From CANKJK01 sp964400405 (lineage in GTDB: Bacteria; Acidobacteriota; Vicinamibacteria; Vicinamibacterales; UBA2999), in contig CAYNUO010000018.1 of NCBI GenBank assembly GCA_964400405.1, positions 1-47,187 on the forward strand: a stretch of DNA of 47,187 bases, given 5' to 3'. Positions 17,159 through 23,730 of the stretch are shown piece by piece. A model generated the notes under the pieces. It ran no database searches, was not told the origin of the DNA, and saw only the letters and a program-made list of their open reading frames with translations. Position numbers and translations under genes: made by a program. The first letter of the stretch is position 1, and every line of letters begins with the position of its first letter.

Positions 17159-18011
17159 CAGGTGGACGCCTCGTCCCGGAGCACGAACCCGACGCCGCGC
17201 ACGGTGTGCAGGAGCGGTGCGGGAAACGGATCGTCCAGCTTCCGGCGCAGGCGCGCCACATGGACGTCGATCACGTTGTCGATCGGCGTGTAGCGGACCA
17301 CGGTCTTCCAGACGTCGCGGGCGAGCATCTCCCGAGACACGACGCGGCCGCGGTGGCGCAGCAGGTACTCGAGCAGGTCGAACTCGCGGTGCGTCAACTC
17401 CAGCTCGCGCCCGGCGCGCGTGACCGTCCTCCGGGCCACGTCCATCGACAGATCCCCGACGCTGAGGTCCGCCTCGGCATCGCCGCGCCCGCGACGCAGG
17501 AGCGCGCGTATCCGGGCCAGGAGCTCCGGAAACGCGAACGGCTTGACGAGGTAGTCGTCGGCGCCCGCGTCGAGCCNNNNNNNNNNNNNNNNNNNNNNNN
17601 NNNNNNNNNNNNNNNNNNNNNNNNNNNNNNNNNNNNNNNNNNNNNNNNNNNNNNNNNNNNNNNNNNNNNNNNNNNNAGCTCCGGAAACGCGAACGGCTTG
17701 ACGAGGTAGTCGTCGGCGCCCGCGTCGAGCCCCTTCACGCGGTCCTCGACCGTGTCGCGCGCGGTCAGCAGCAGCACGGGCGTAGTGACCTGCCGCTCGC
17801 GGAGCGCCGCCAGCACCTGGATGCCGTCCCGGCCCGGGAGCATGACGTCCAGCACGATCAGATCGAAGGGTTCGGTCGTGGCGAGGGAGAAACCGTCCTC
17901 GCCGGTTGCCGCGAGGCGGACCGTGTACTGCTCCGCCTCCAGGCCGTCCCGGACGGCGCCGGCCAGCTTGGGCTCGTCCTCGACGATCAGAATCCGCACC
18001 GGACTACTCAT
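17158..18011 (-). CDS. OmpR/PhoB-family response regulator (intact once the assembly gap is collapsed)
   Basis: The gene is interrupted in the file by 100 N (17577-17676). The 55 bases before the gap equal the 55 after it, so removing 155 bases joins both parts in one frame. The product is then 232 residues, the standard OmpR length. The receiver domain starts SSPVRILIVEDEPKLAG, with phosphoacceptor D55 in DLIVLDVMLPGRDG and K105 in DDYLVKPFAFPE. The winged-helix DNA-binding domain contains LTHREFDLLEYLLRHRGRVV, DVWKTVV and DNVIDVHVARLRRKLD plus HTVRGVGFVL. It should be phosphorylated by the adjoining kinase. Start ATG 18009-18011; eight codons of open frame exist upstream. Read naively, the gap produces a false frameshift. 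Confidence 0.93.
17522..17576. repeat. 55-base contig-end duplicate, left copy
   Basis: Identical to 17677-17731 on the other side of the N run. It encodes the ELLARIR-preceding part of the regulator receiver domain (LDAGADDYLVKPFAFPEL region). Interpreted as a k-mer-length overlap of neighbouring contigs, not a biological repeat. Confidence 0.9.
17577..17676. other. Assembly gap of exactly 100 N
   Basis: 100 consecutive N. The flanks 17522-17576 and 17677-17731 are identical over 55 bases, so the true distance is most likely negative: the two contigs overlap and nothing is missing. Collapsing one copy plus the N restores the response regulator frame (155 bases, which is 2 modulo 3, exactly the offset between the two reading frames). 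Confidence 0.97.
17677..17731. repeat. 55-base contig-end duplicate, right copy
   Basis: Second copy of the 55 bases at 17522-17576. See the gap entry; only one copy should exist in the genome. Confidence 0.9.
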
Positions 18012-18068
18012 AGCTGGCTGCGACGTCCAAGTCACCTGACAACTTCCTGACGTCGTGCCAACGTTACC

Positions 18069-18138
18069 CTAGCAGCCTCGCTCGCGGGGCGCCTCGCCCG
18101 TCTCGGTGCAACGCGGGAGTTGCACCACGGGCTGCTAG
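18069..18138. repeat. Nested inverted repeats in the regulator upstream gap
   Basis: An outer pair CTAGCAGCC (18069-18077) and GGCTGCTAG (18130-18138) encloses an inner perfect hairpin GGTGCAAC (18105-18112) / GTTGCACC (18119-18126) with loop GCGGGA. The design resembles a small REP- or MITE-like palindromic element or a cruciform-type regulatory site. It lies in the 184-base gap between the two-component genes and the TSP3-repeat gene, which contains no gene. Confidence 0.5.
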
Positions 18139-18153
18139 CCGCGGGTCCTGCCC

Positions 18154-18179
18154 GTGGACGGAGCCCGCGCTCCGTCCAC
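18154..18179 (-). terminator. Strong hairpin after the TSP3-repeat gene
   Basis: GTGGACGGAGC (18154-18164), loop CCGC, GCTCCGTCCAC (18169-18179): a perfect 11-base stem, 16 bases past the stop codon of the minus-strand gene. It lacks a T tract, so it would be a Rho-assisted or hairpin-only terminator, or a message-stabilising 3' end. Confidence 0.5.
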
Positions 18180-18195
18180 GTCTCACACGCCGCGT

Positions 18196-21054
18196 CTACC
18201 GGCGGCTGCGCTTGTCGCGGTCCCAGTCCTCGTAGTCCGACCGGCCGTGCTCGTGGCCATCACGGTCGCGGCACCCGCGAGGATCGTGATCCGGCTTCGG
18301 CTTCGGTCCGGGCTGCAACGAGTTGTAGATCGCGCCGCCGTCCGTGCACGCCACGCTCGACTTCCGGCTGCGGTACTTCCAGTTGCGACTGCGGTCGTCG
18401 TCGTCCGACCGGTAGCGGCCCTGGTCGTGCGGGACACACACCTCCACTTCACCCGTGCACGACCCGCCACGGCCGTCCGTCGCCGTGAAGCGGATGTGGT
18501 AGACGCGGCCGTCCTTGTTCCCCTGCCGCTCCGCCCGCACCATCGCCGTGGCCCCGGTGATCGTTCCGTCCGTCGGCGTGTTGCCGTCGCCGTAGGTGTT
18601 CGTGGGCTCATCCTGGAAGATGGCCGTGATCGCGATGGTCACCGGGTCACCGTTCGGGTCCGTGACACCGAGCACGGTCACCGGCACCAGCTGGTGATTC
18701 GGCGGCCAGATGCTGAGCACGCTCGGCGTGGCGGCCGAGCAGACCGGCGGCTGGTTCGACGCCTGCGTCACGGTGACGGTCACGTCTCCCGTAGCCGCGC
18801 CGCCGTGACCGTCGTTGATGGTGTAAGTGAATGCGTCGGCGCCCGAGTAGCCTGCTGCCGGCGTGTAGGTGACCTTGCCGACCGGGCCGATGGAGGCCGT
18901 GCCGTGCGCGGGCTGCGTGACGGCGGCGACCGTCAGCGTATCGTTCTCCGGGTCCGTATCGTTGGTCAGCACGGCGATGTCGACCGCCGTGCCGGCGGGC
19001 GTCGTGGCCGTGTCGTCCACCGCGACAGGCGGCAGGTTGTCGCACGCGTCGCCGACGCCGTTGTTGTTGGCGTCCGCCTGGCCGGCGTTGGCAACGAGCG
19101 GGCAGTTGTCGAGATCGCCGCAGACGCCGTCGCCGTCCGCGTCGTTGGCCGCGTCATTCGCGCACACGTCGCAGGCGTCGCCGACGCCATCGCCGTCCGC
19201 ATCAGCCTGGTCAGCGTTCGCGGCATTCGCGCAGTTGTCGACCGCGCCGCAGACGTCGTCGCCGTCGGCGTCGTTCAGCGGGTCGCTGACGCACTCGTCA
19301 CACGCATCGCCGATGCCGTCGCCATCCAGGTCCGCCTGGTCGGCGTTCGCCGCGTCCGCGCAGTTGTCGATGTTGCCGCAGACGCCGTCGCCGTCCGCAT
19401 CGTTGGACACGTCCTCCGGGCAGGCGTCGCACGCGTCGCCGAGCGCGTCACCGTCGCCGTCGAGCTGATCCGGATTTGCGATGTAGGGACAGTTGTCGAC
19501 GCCGCCGCAGAGGCCATCATTGTCCACGTCGTTGGTCGGGTCGGCCGGGCACACGTCGCACGCGTCGCCGCGGCCGTCGCCGTCGCCGTCGGCCTGGTCT
19601 CCGTTCGAGGTCAGTGCGCAGTTGTCGCGGTTGTCGCAGAGGCCGTCGCCGTCGGAGTCCGTGCAGCCGCCACCGACGGATCGTTCGAGCACGAGGATGT
19701 GGTACGCCTGCTCGGACTCGATGCTCCAGCCGCTGCTCGACTCGAAGTAGCCGGACGGGTCCTGCCGCGCGATGAGCGTAGCCGCGAAGTCGAAGTACCA
19801 CGGCGCGAGACCGGCCGTGCCAGCGTAGTAGCCAGGGCCCTCAGGACCGAAAGCCGGCGGGCGGGGCACGTCCGCCGGGTTCAGCCGCATCTGGCGGCCG
19901 GCGGTCACGACCACGCCGAACTCGTCCATCAGGAACTCGTAGGGCGGCGCCGCCGCAGGCGGGAGCATGCCGAAGTCCGCGGTCGAGAGATTGCCGGGAT
20001 TCGCCGCGACGGTCGAGGCGTCGAGGAACGAGAACGTCCGGCTCGCGTTCCACAGGCCGTACCCGTAGGACACATTGCCCCAGTCGTTCGCCTCGTTGTC
20101 CGCGTAGCGGTACCGGTTACGCATCCACTCGAGGTACTGCTGGACGCCGGGCGTATTGACGGTGGCGCCACCGATGAGCTGCACCCAGGCACCGCTGGCC
20201 GTCTGCTGGAACGAGTTGCAGCTGCCGACGTTGTAGCCATGACCCGCCTCGGAAGCCGTGAGCTCACCGCCGGGGCTGCAGTACTCGCCGGCCTCGCCGT
20301 TCGCCTGATAGGCCTCCGCGGAGCGGACCGCGAGCAGGTTGAGCGCAGCCAGCCTGGCCGGGTCCGCGTAGGCCGGGTCCGCGTAGACGAAACGCGCCGC
20401 GGACATGCCGGAGATGACGAACTGCGTCGTCGACGAATCCGGGCAGTTCAGCTCCATGTAGCACCAATAGCCATCCCAGGCGGCGACGCCGGTCGCCGAC
20501 GGCAGCCCCGGCCGGCAGCCTCCGAATCCGTCGTCGATGCACGGCTCCGGGCCGCCGGTACCTGGCTCGCAGCCGCCAGCACCGTTCGGCGTACAGTCCT
20601 TGAGGCCCACGAGCGTGGCGGCCTCGTCGAACGCAGCGTTGAGCGCGTCGAGCGCGCCTGACTGGTCGGGGCCGCCCGTGCGGAGATAGAGCGCGAGCGC
20701 CATCATTTCCTGGCCGTTCCGGTATGCGAAGAACGGCAGGTTGGCGGTGGAGACGAGGTGGCCGATCAGGCCGTCGATGCGCGCCTGGTCGGCCGCTGAG
20801 GCGCCGGCGTATCCCTGTGGCGGTGCGCCCGGGTCACCACCCGGACGCTTCTCGAGCAGCGTCAGCGCGACGAGACCGGTGGCATCACCGGCGATGCCCG
20901 GCGTGAAGTAGCCGGCATCGTCGAGCCACGTCAGGCCCCGGTCGATTGCAGTACTGACATCGGTTACAAGATTCTGTGACTGACTCCAGGCCTGACTGGA
21001 TGCAAGCAGGACCGGGATGATCAGCGCAAATACCCGTGAAAGCCGCGAGCTCAT
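18196..21054 (-). CDS. Large secreted protein: alpha-toroid-like N-terminus, thrombospondin type 3 repeats, Ig/cadherin-like domain
   Basis: 952 residues from ATG 21052-21054, which follows GGAGGAG; the open frame extends 24 codons further. A signal peptide covers residues 1-24 (FALIIPVLLASSQAWSQS). Residues 25-455 contain helical segments such as DRGLTWLDDAGYF, GLVALTLLEKR and QQYLEWMRNRYRY that look like a terpenoid-cyclase/prenyltransferase alpha-toroid. Residues 477-673 are 4.6 copies of a 43-residue thrombospondin type 3 repeat (DNC...DGDGxGDACD), a calcium-binding rod. A tandem-type Ig domain follows (AVDIAVLTNDTDPENDTLTV), then a Pro/Asp/Arg-rich basic-acidic tail with many RDRD/DDDD stretches. 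It is probably a cell-surface or secreted calcium-stabilised protein. No sorting signal (PEP-CTERM, LPXTG, type IX domain) was found. Function unknown. Confidence 0.85.
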   Translation of the reverse strand: MSSRLSRVFALIIPVLLASSQAWSQSQNLVTDVSTAIDRGLTWLDDAGYFTPGIAGDATGLVALTLLEKRPGGDPGAPPQGYAGASAADQARIDGLIGHLVSTANLPFFAYRNGQEMMALALYLRTGGPDQSGALDALNAAFDEAATLVGLKDCTPNGAGGCEPGTGGPEPCIDDGFGGCRPGLPSATGVAAWDGYWCYMELNCPDSSTTQFVISGMSAARFVYADPAYADPARLAALNLLAVRSAEAYQANGEAGEYCSPGGELTASEAGHGYNVGSCNSFQQTASGAWVQLIGGATVNTPGVQQYLEWMRNRYRYADNEANDWGNVSYGYGLWNASRTFSFLDASTVAANPGNLSTADFGMLPPAAAPPYEFLMDEFGVVVTAGRQMRLNPADVPRPPAFGPEGPGYYAGTAGLAPWYFDFAATLIARQDPSGYFESSSGWSIESEQAYHILVLERSVGGGCTDSDGDGLCDNRDNCALTSNGDQADGDGDGRGDACDVCPADPTNDVDNDGLCGGVDNCPYIANPDQLDGDGDALGDACDACPEDVSNDADGDGVCGNIDNCADAANADQADLDGDGIGDACDECVSDPLNDADGDDVCGAVDNCANAANADQADADGDGVGDACDVCANDAANDADGDGVCGDLDNCPLVANAGQADANNNGVGDACDNLPPVAVDDTATTPAGTAVDIAVLTNDTDPENDTLTVAAVTQPAHGTASIGPVGKVTYTPAAGYSGADAFTYTINDGHGGAATGDVTVTVTQASNQPPVCSAATPSVLSIWPPNHQLVPVTVLGVTDPNGDPVTIAITAIFQDEPTNTYGDGNTPTDGTITGATAMVRAERQGNKDGRVYHIRFTATDGRGGSCTGEVEVCVPHDQGRYRSDDDDRSRNWKYRSRKSSVACTDGGAIYNSLQPGPKPKPDHDPRGCRDRDGHEHGRSDYEDWDRDKRSRR
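19036..19626 (-). repeat. Exact 129-bp-period tandem repeats encoding TSP3 calcium-binding units
   Basis: The DNC codons of successive units begin at 19626, 19497, 19368, 19239 and 19110, exactly 129 bases (43 residues) apart; the fifth unit is partial. Each unit carries two Asp-rich calcium loops (DGDGxGDACD and NDxDxDGxCG) and paired cysteines. Protein identity is high but codons differ, so the array is old enough to have drifted. Confidence 0.9.
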
Positions 21055-21088
21055 CGTGTCTCCTCCAATAGAGCGACGCGGTGAGAAG

Positions 21089-21133
21089 GGCAAGCGGCTT
21101 GCCAGCTTTGGCCAGAGACTGGCCATCGCTGGC
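21089..21133 (-). terminator. Two overlapping hairpins between the HIT gene and the TSP3-repeat gene
   Basis: Hairpin A, read on plus: GCCAGC (21101-21106), TGGCCAG (21109-21115), loop AGA, CTGGCCA (21119-21125), GCTGGC (21128-21133). Hairpin B: GGCAAGC (21089-21095), G, GCTTGCC (21097-21103). They share 21101-21103, so they cannot both form completely. A begins at the HIT stop codon, so it may terminate that message; A/B switching ahead of the next gene is possible but speculative. Confidence 0.5.
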
Positions 21134-21612
21134 TAGATCGCGATCATCTTGTCCCTGAAGGCCTGGACGACGCGGGCCACGTCGGCTTCAGCCACGACGA
21201 ACTCCCCGGCCGCCGCGCGACGCTCCAGCCCGAACACATCCCAGCCCAGTGCGCCCTCGGCCGGCGGGTCGTACCTCGGCACCATGTGGACGTGGACGTG
21301 CCGCACCTTTTCGCCGAGCGCCGCCGTGTAGATGCGCGCCGCACCGGTCACGCGGAGCAGAACGGCTTCGCACAACCGCAGCACCGGACCGAAGGACACC
21401 GCTTCCCTGTCGTTGAACTGCGCGGGCTCCGGACAGTGCCGGCGCGTCTGGAGCACCAGCCACCCGGCAACGGCGTAGGGTGGCGGCATGTGCCGGACGA
21501 CCCAGAGATCGTCCTGATAGAGCAGGCCGTGGGGCACGGACTCGGAGCCGTCGTTGAGGCGGCAGATGAGACAGCCGGGATCGTGATCGGGGGCGGACGT
21601 CGTGGGAGCCAT
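21133..21612 (-). CDS. HIT-family nucleotide-binding protein
   Basis: 159 residues. The histidine triad is clear: HVHVHMV with H105, H107 and H109 (HxHxHxx), which binds the alpha phosphate of a nucleotide substrate. CLICRLNDG near residue 14 gives a CxxC often seen as half of a zinc site in HIT proteins. The middle WLVLQTRRHCPEPAQF is the usual strand before the helix. HIT enzymes hydrolyse dinucleoside polyphosphates or AMP derivatives in the cytoplasm. ATG 21610-21612 is preceded six bases away by TAGAAT on the minus strand, with no ribosome-binding site, suggesting a leaderless message. Upstream on the other strand lies the P1-type peptidase. Substrate unknown. Confidence 0.88.
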   Translation of the reverse strand: MAPTTSAPDHDPGCLICRLNDGSESVPHGLLYQDDLWVVRHMPPPYAVAGWLVLQTRRHCPEPAQFNDREAVSFGPVLRLCEAVLLRVTGAARIYTAALGEKVRHVHVHMVPRYDPPAEGALGWDVFGLERRAAAGEFVVAEADVARVVQAFRDKMIAI

Positions 21613-21618
21613 CGAGGA

Positions 21619-21624
21619 ATTCTA
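21619..21624 (-). promoter_or_regulatory. TAGAAT -10-like box six bases before the HIT start codon
   Basis: On the minus strand TAGAAT is followed by TCCTCG and the ATG. The spacing fits a leaderless promoter of the TANNNT type. No clear -35. Inference. Confidence 0.4.
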
Positions 21625-21673
21625 GCCAGCGATCACGCCAAGCCGCTGTCTCGGTTAGAGTTGCTCCCACGGC

Positions 21674-22789
21674 ATGCCCTCCAGTTCGACTCGTTCCCGA
21701 CACGGCGTTCCGCACTCCGGCCTCATGGCCGGCGTGCTCACCGCCGCCGCGCTGACCGCTGCCGGGCTGCACGGCCAGAGCATCCGCAGCACGGAGCCGT
21801 GGGGCATCACGGCGGTCGCCGGCATCAAGACCGGGCACTACACGCTGTCCCTCCGGCCGACCGGCTGCACGGTGGTGCTCGTGGACGGCGACGGCGCCGT
21901 CGGCGGCGTGTCGCAGCGTGGCGCGGCACCCGGCACGAGGGAAACGGACCTGCTCGACCCGCTCAACATGGTCGAGCGGGTGAACGCCATCGTGCTGACC
22001 GGCGGGAGCGCCTTCGGGCTGGAAAGCGCGACGGGTGTGGTCCGCTGGCTGGAGGAGCGCAACTTCGGCTTCCCGACCGGCGCGGGCCGCGTGCCCATCG
22101 TTCCCGCCGCCGTCATCTTCGACCTGAACGTCGGCAGCAACCCGAAGGTCCGGCCGACGGCGGACTGCGGCTATCGCGCCGCGTCCAGCGCCACGGCGGG
22201 ACCCATCGCGGAGGGCAGCGTCGGCGCGGGCACGGGCGCCACGGTCGGCAAGATTGCCGGCGGCGCGCCGGGCGGCAAGTACGGTGCGATGAAGGGCGGC
22301 GTGGGCACCGCGTCGGCCACGCTGCCGAACGGCCTCGTCGTGGCGGCGATCGCCGTCGTCAACTCGGTGGGCGACGTGATCAACCCGAAGACCGGTCAGG
22401 TGATCGCCGGCGTGCGCAACGCCGACGGCACGCTGGCCGACGCGCGGGCGCTCATCCGGTCCGGGGCACTGCTGCCCCCGCCGAAGTCCGGACAGAACAC
22501 CACGATCGCCGTCGTGGCCACGAACGCGAAGCTGAGCAAGCTGCAGGCGGGCCGGCTGGCGCTCATGGCCGACGATGGCCTGGCGCGCGCGCTGAATCCG
22601 TCGCACACCAGCGGCGACGGCGACACGGTGTTTGCGCTGGCCACCGGACGCTGGTCAGGTTCCGCGGACATCACGACGATCGGCAGCCTCGCGGCCGAAG
22701 TGCTCTCCGAAGCCATCGTCCGTGGCGTCACACAGGCGAAGGGCCTGCCGGGCTACCCGGCCGTCCGCGATCTCAAGCCGGCGCACTGA
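21674..22789 (+). CDS. P1-family (S58, DmpA-like) aminopeptidase, probably exported
   Basis: 371 residues. MAGVLTAAALTAAGLHGQS near residue 18 is a signal-peptide-like stretch; an internal methionine there could also be the true start. The catalytic domain contains IVLTGGSAFGLESATGVV, FPTGAGRVPIVPAAVI, SVGAGTGATVGKIAGG (glycine-rich oxyanion region) and the autocleavage site GQNTTIAVVATNA, where cleavage before T276 would expose the nucleophile. The family cuts itself into two chains and hydrolyses N-terminal D- or beta-amino acid amides. The related ornithine acetyltransferase (ArgJ) shares the fold, but no arginine genes are nearby and the signal peptide argues for a peptidase. Divergent from the HIT gene with a 61-base gap. 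Confidence 0.88.
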   Translation: MPSSSTRSRHGVPHSGLMAGVLTAAALTAAGLHGQSIRSTEPWGITAVAGIKTGHYTLSLRPTGCTVVLVDGDGAVGGVSQRGAAPGTRETDLLDPLNMVERVNAIVLTGGSAFGLESATGVVRWLEERNFGFPTGAGRVPIVPAAVIFDLNVGSNPKVRPTADCGYRAASSATAGPIAEGSVGAGTGATVGKIAGGAPGGKYGAMKGGVGTASATLPNGLVVAAIAVVNSVGDVINPKTGQVIAGVRNADGTLADARALIRSGALLPPPKSGQNTTIAVVATNAKLSKLQAGRLALMADDGLARALNPSHTSGDGDTVFALATGRWSGSADITTIGSLAAEVLSEAIVRGVTQAKGLPGYPAVRDLKPAH

Positions 22790-22806
22790 GGGCGGCGACG
22801 ACATTC

Positions 22807-22893
22807 ATGAAGCGGGTTGCGCTCCTTCTCTTCTGCGGCATCGCGCTGCTGGCCGCCCTGGCGTTCGCGTTCATGGCGGCGTTCGGGCGTTAG
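22807..22893 (+). CDS. Possible 28-residue membrane peptide
   Basis: ATG 22807 to TAG 22893. The product is one hydrophobic helix after a basic start (MKRVALLLFCGIALLAALAF...), fitting a single-span microprotein or a truncated signal peptide. A GAGGG-like sequence lies 13 bases upstream, further than ideal. It overlaps the last bases of ppk2 on the other strand by four. It might be only a chance frame in a GC-rich spacer. Confidence 0.3.
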   Translation: MKRVALLLFCGIALLAALAFAFMAAFGR

Positions 22894-23666
22894 TACCAGC
22901 CTTCGATCGGCTTCACGGGCCCCGTGAAGCGCTCCTTCTTCGCCTTCGTTTCAAGCGGCGGAAGCTGAATCACGTCGTCCTCCAGGCGGTCGTACGGCAC
23001 GTGCTTCAGCAGGTGGCGAATCAGATTCAGACGCCCGCGGCGCTGGTCGTCGAAGCCAACGACCGCCCACGGGGCGAACTTGCGGTGCGTCGCCCGGAAC
23101 ATCACGTCCCTTGCCTCTCCGTAGTCCTTGTAGTGCAGCCGCGCCTTGAGGTCGATGGGCGAGAGCTTCCAGTGCTTGAGCGGATCGGCGGCCCGCTCGG
23201 CAAAGCGCGCCTCCTGATGTCGCTGATCCACGGCCAGCCAGTACTTCCGGATGATCAGACCGTCATCCGCGAGCAGCCGTTCGAACGCGGGTGTCGCGTC
23301 GAGGAAGCGACGGTACTCCTCGTCCGTGCAGAAGCCCATCACGCGCTCGACGCCCGCCCGGTTGTACCAGCTCCGATCCATCAGCACGAGCTCGCCGGCC
23401 GACGGCAGGTGCGCCACGTAGCGCTGGAAGTACCACATCCCGGCCTCGCGCTCGGTGGGGCGGCCCAGTGCGACGACATGCGCCTGCCTGGGGTTCATGC
23501 GCTGCGTAATGGCGTTGATGGCGCCGCCTTTCCCGGCCGCGTCGCGCCCCTCGAGGATCACCAGCAGGCGCTTCCTGGTGTGCGAGAGCCAGTGCATCAG
23601 GTCGTTCAGATCCTGCTGCAGGGGTTCCAGATGCTTCTCGTAGTCCCGCCGGGTCATGTCGCTCAT
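22890..23666 (-). CDS. ppk2: Polyphosphate kinase 2 (PPK2 family)
   Basis: 258 residues from ATG 23664-23666; the upstream 79 codons of open frame look non-coding and cross a promoter region. Walker A is VILEGRDAAGKGG (residues 37-48) and the lid/Walker B segment is VLMDRSWYNRAGVERVMGF with D97. KYWLAVDQRHQEARFAER and DPLKHWKLSPIDLKAR match one-domain PPK2. These enzymes transfer phosphate between polyphosphate and nucleotides, usually making ADP/ATP or GTP from stored polyphosphate. Which nucleotide subclass (ADP- or AMP-phosphorylating) cannot be fixed by eye. A TAGGAT box lies on the minus strand about 22 bases ahead of the start. Divergent from the symporter gene. Confidence 0.93.
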   Translation of the reverse strand: MSDMTRRDYEKHLEPLQQDLNDLMHWLSHTRKRLLVILEGRDAAGKGGAINAITQRMNPRQAHVVALGRPTEREAGMWYFQRYVAHLPSAGELVLMDRSWYNRAGVERVMGFCTDEEYRRFLDATPAFERLLADDGLIIRKYWLAVDQRHQEARFAERAADPLKHWKLSPIDLKARLHYKDYGEARDVMFRATHRKFAPWAVVGFDDQRRGRLNLIRHLLKHVPYDRLEDDVIQLPPLETKAKKERFTGPVKPIEGWY

Positions 23667-23730
23667 GGGATCTGCCGTCCTGTCGCGAATCCTAACGCGG
23701 CCTCCTAATCCAGAGTACAAATCGGGAATC

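Noticed and set aside
17158..18011. Split or frameshifted response regulator
   Set aside because: The break coincides with 100 N flanked by 55 identical bases; collapsing the overlap restores one normal gene.
19036..19626. CRISPR-like or non-coding tandem repeat
   Set aside because: The 129-base periodicity encodes TSP3 protein repeats in one open frame, and no 23-47-base direct repeats with unique spacers are present.
18154..20661. 835-codon open frame on the plus strand opposite the TSP3-repeat gene
   Set aside because: It is a shadow of the GC-rich, Asp-rich repeats on the minus strand. Its Arg/Val/Ala composition is not protein-like and it has no recognised domain or ribosome-binding site.
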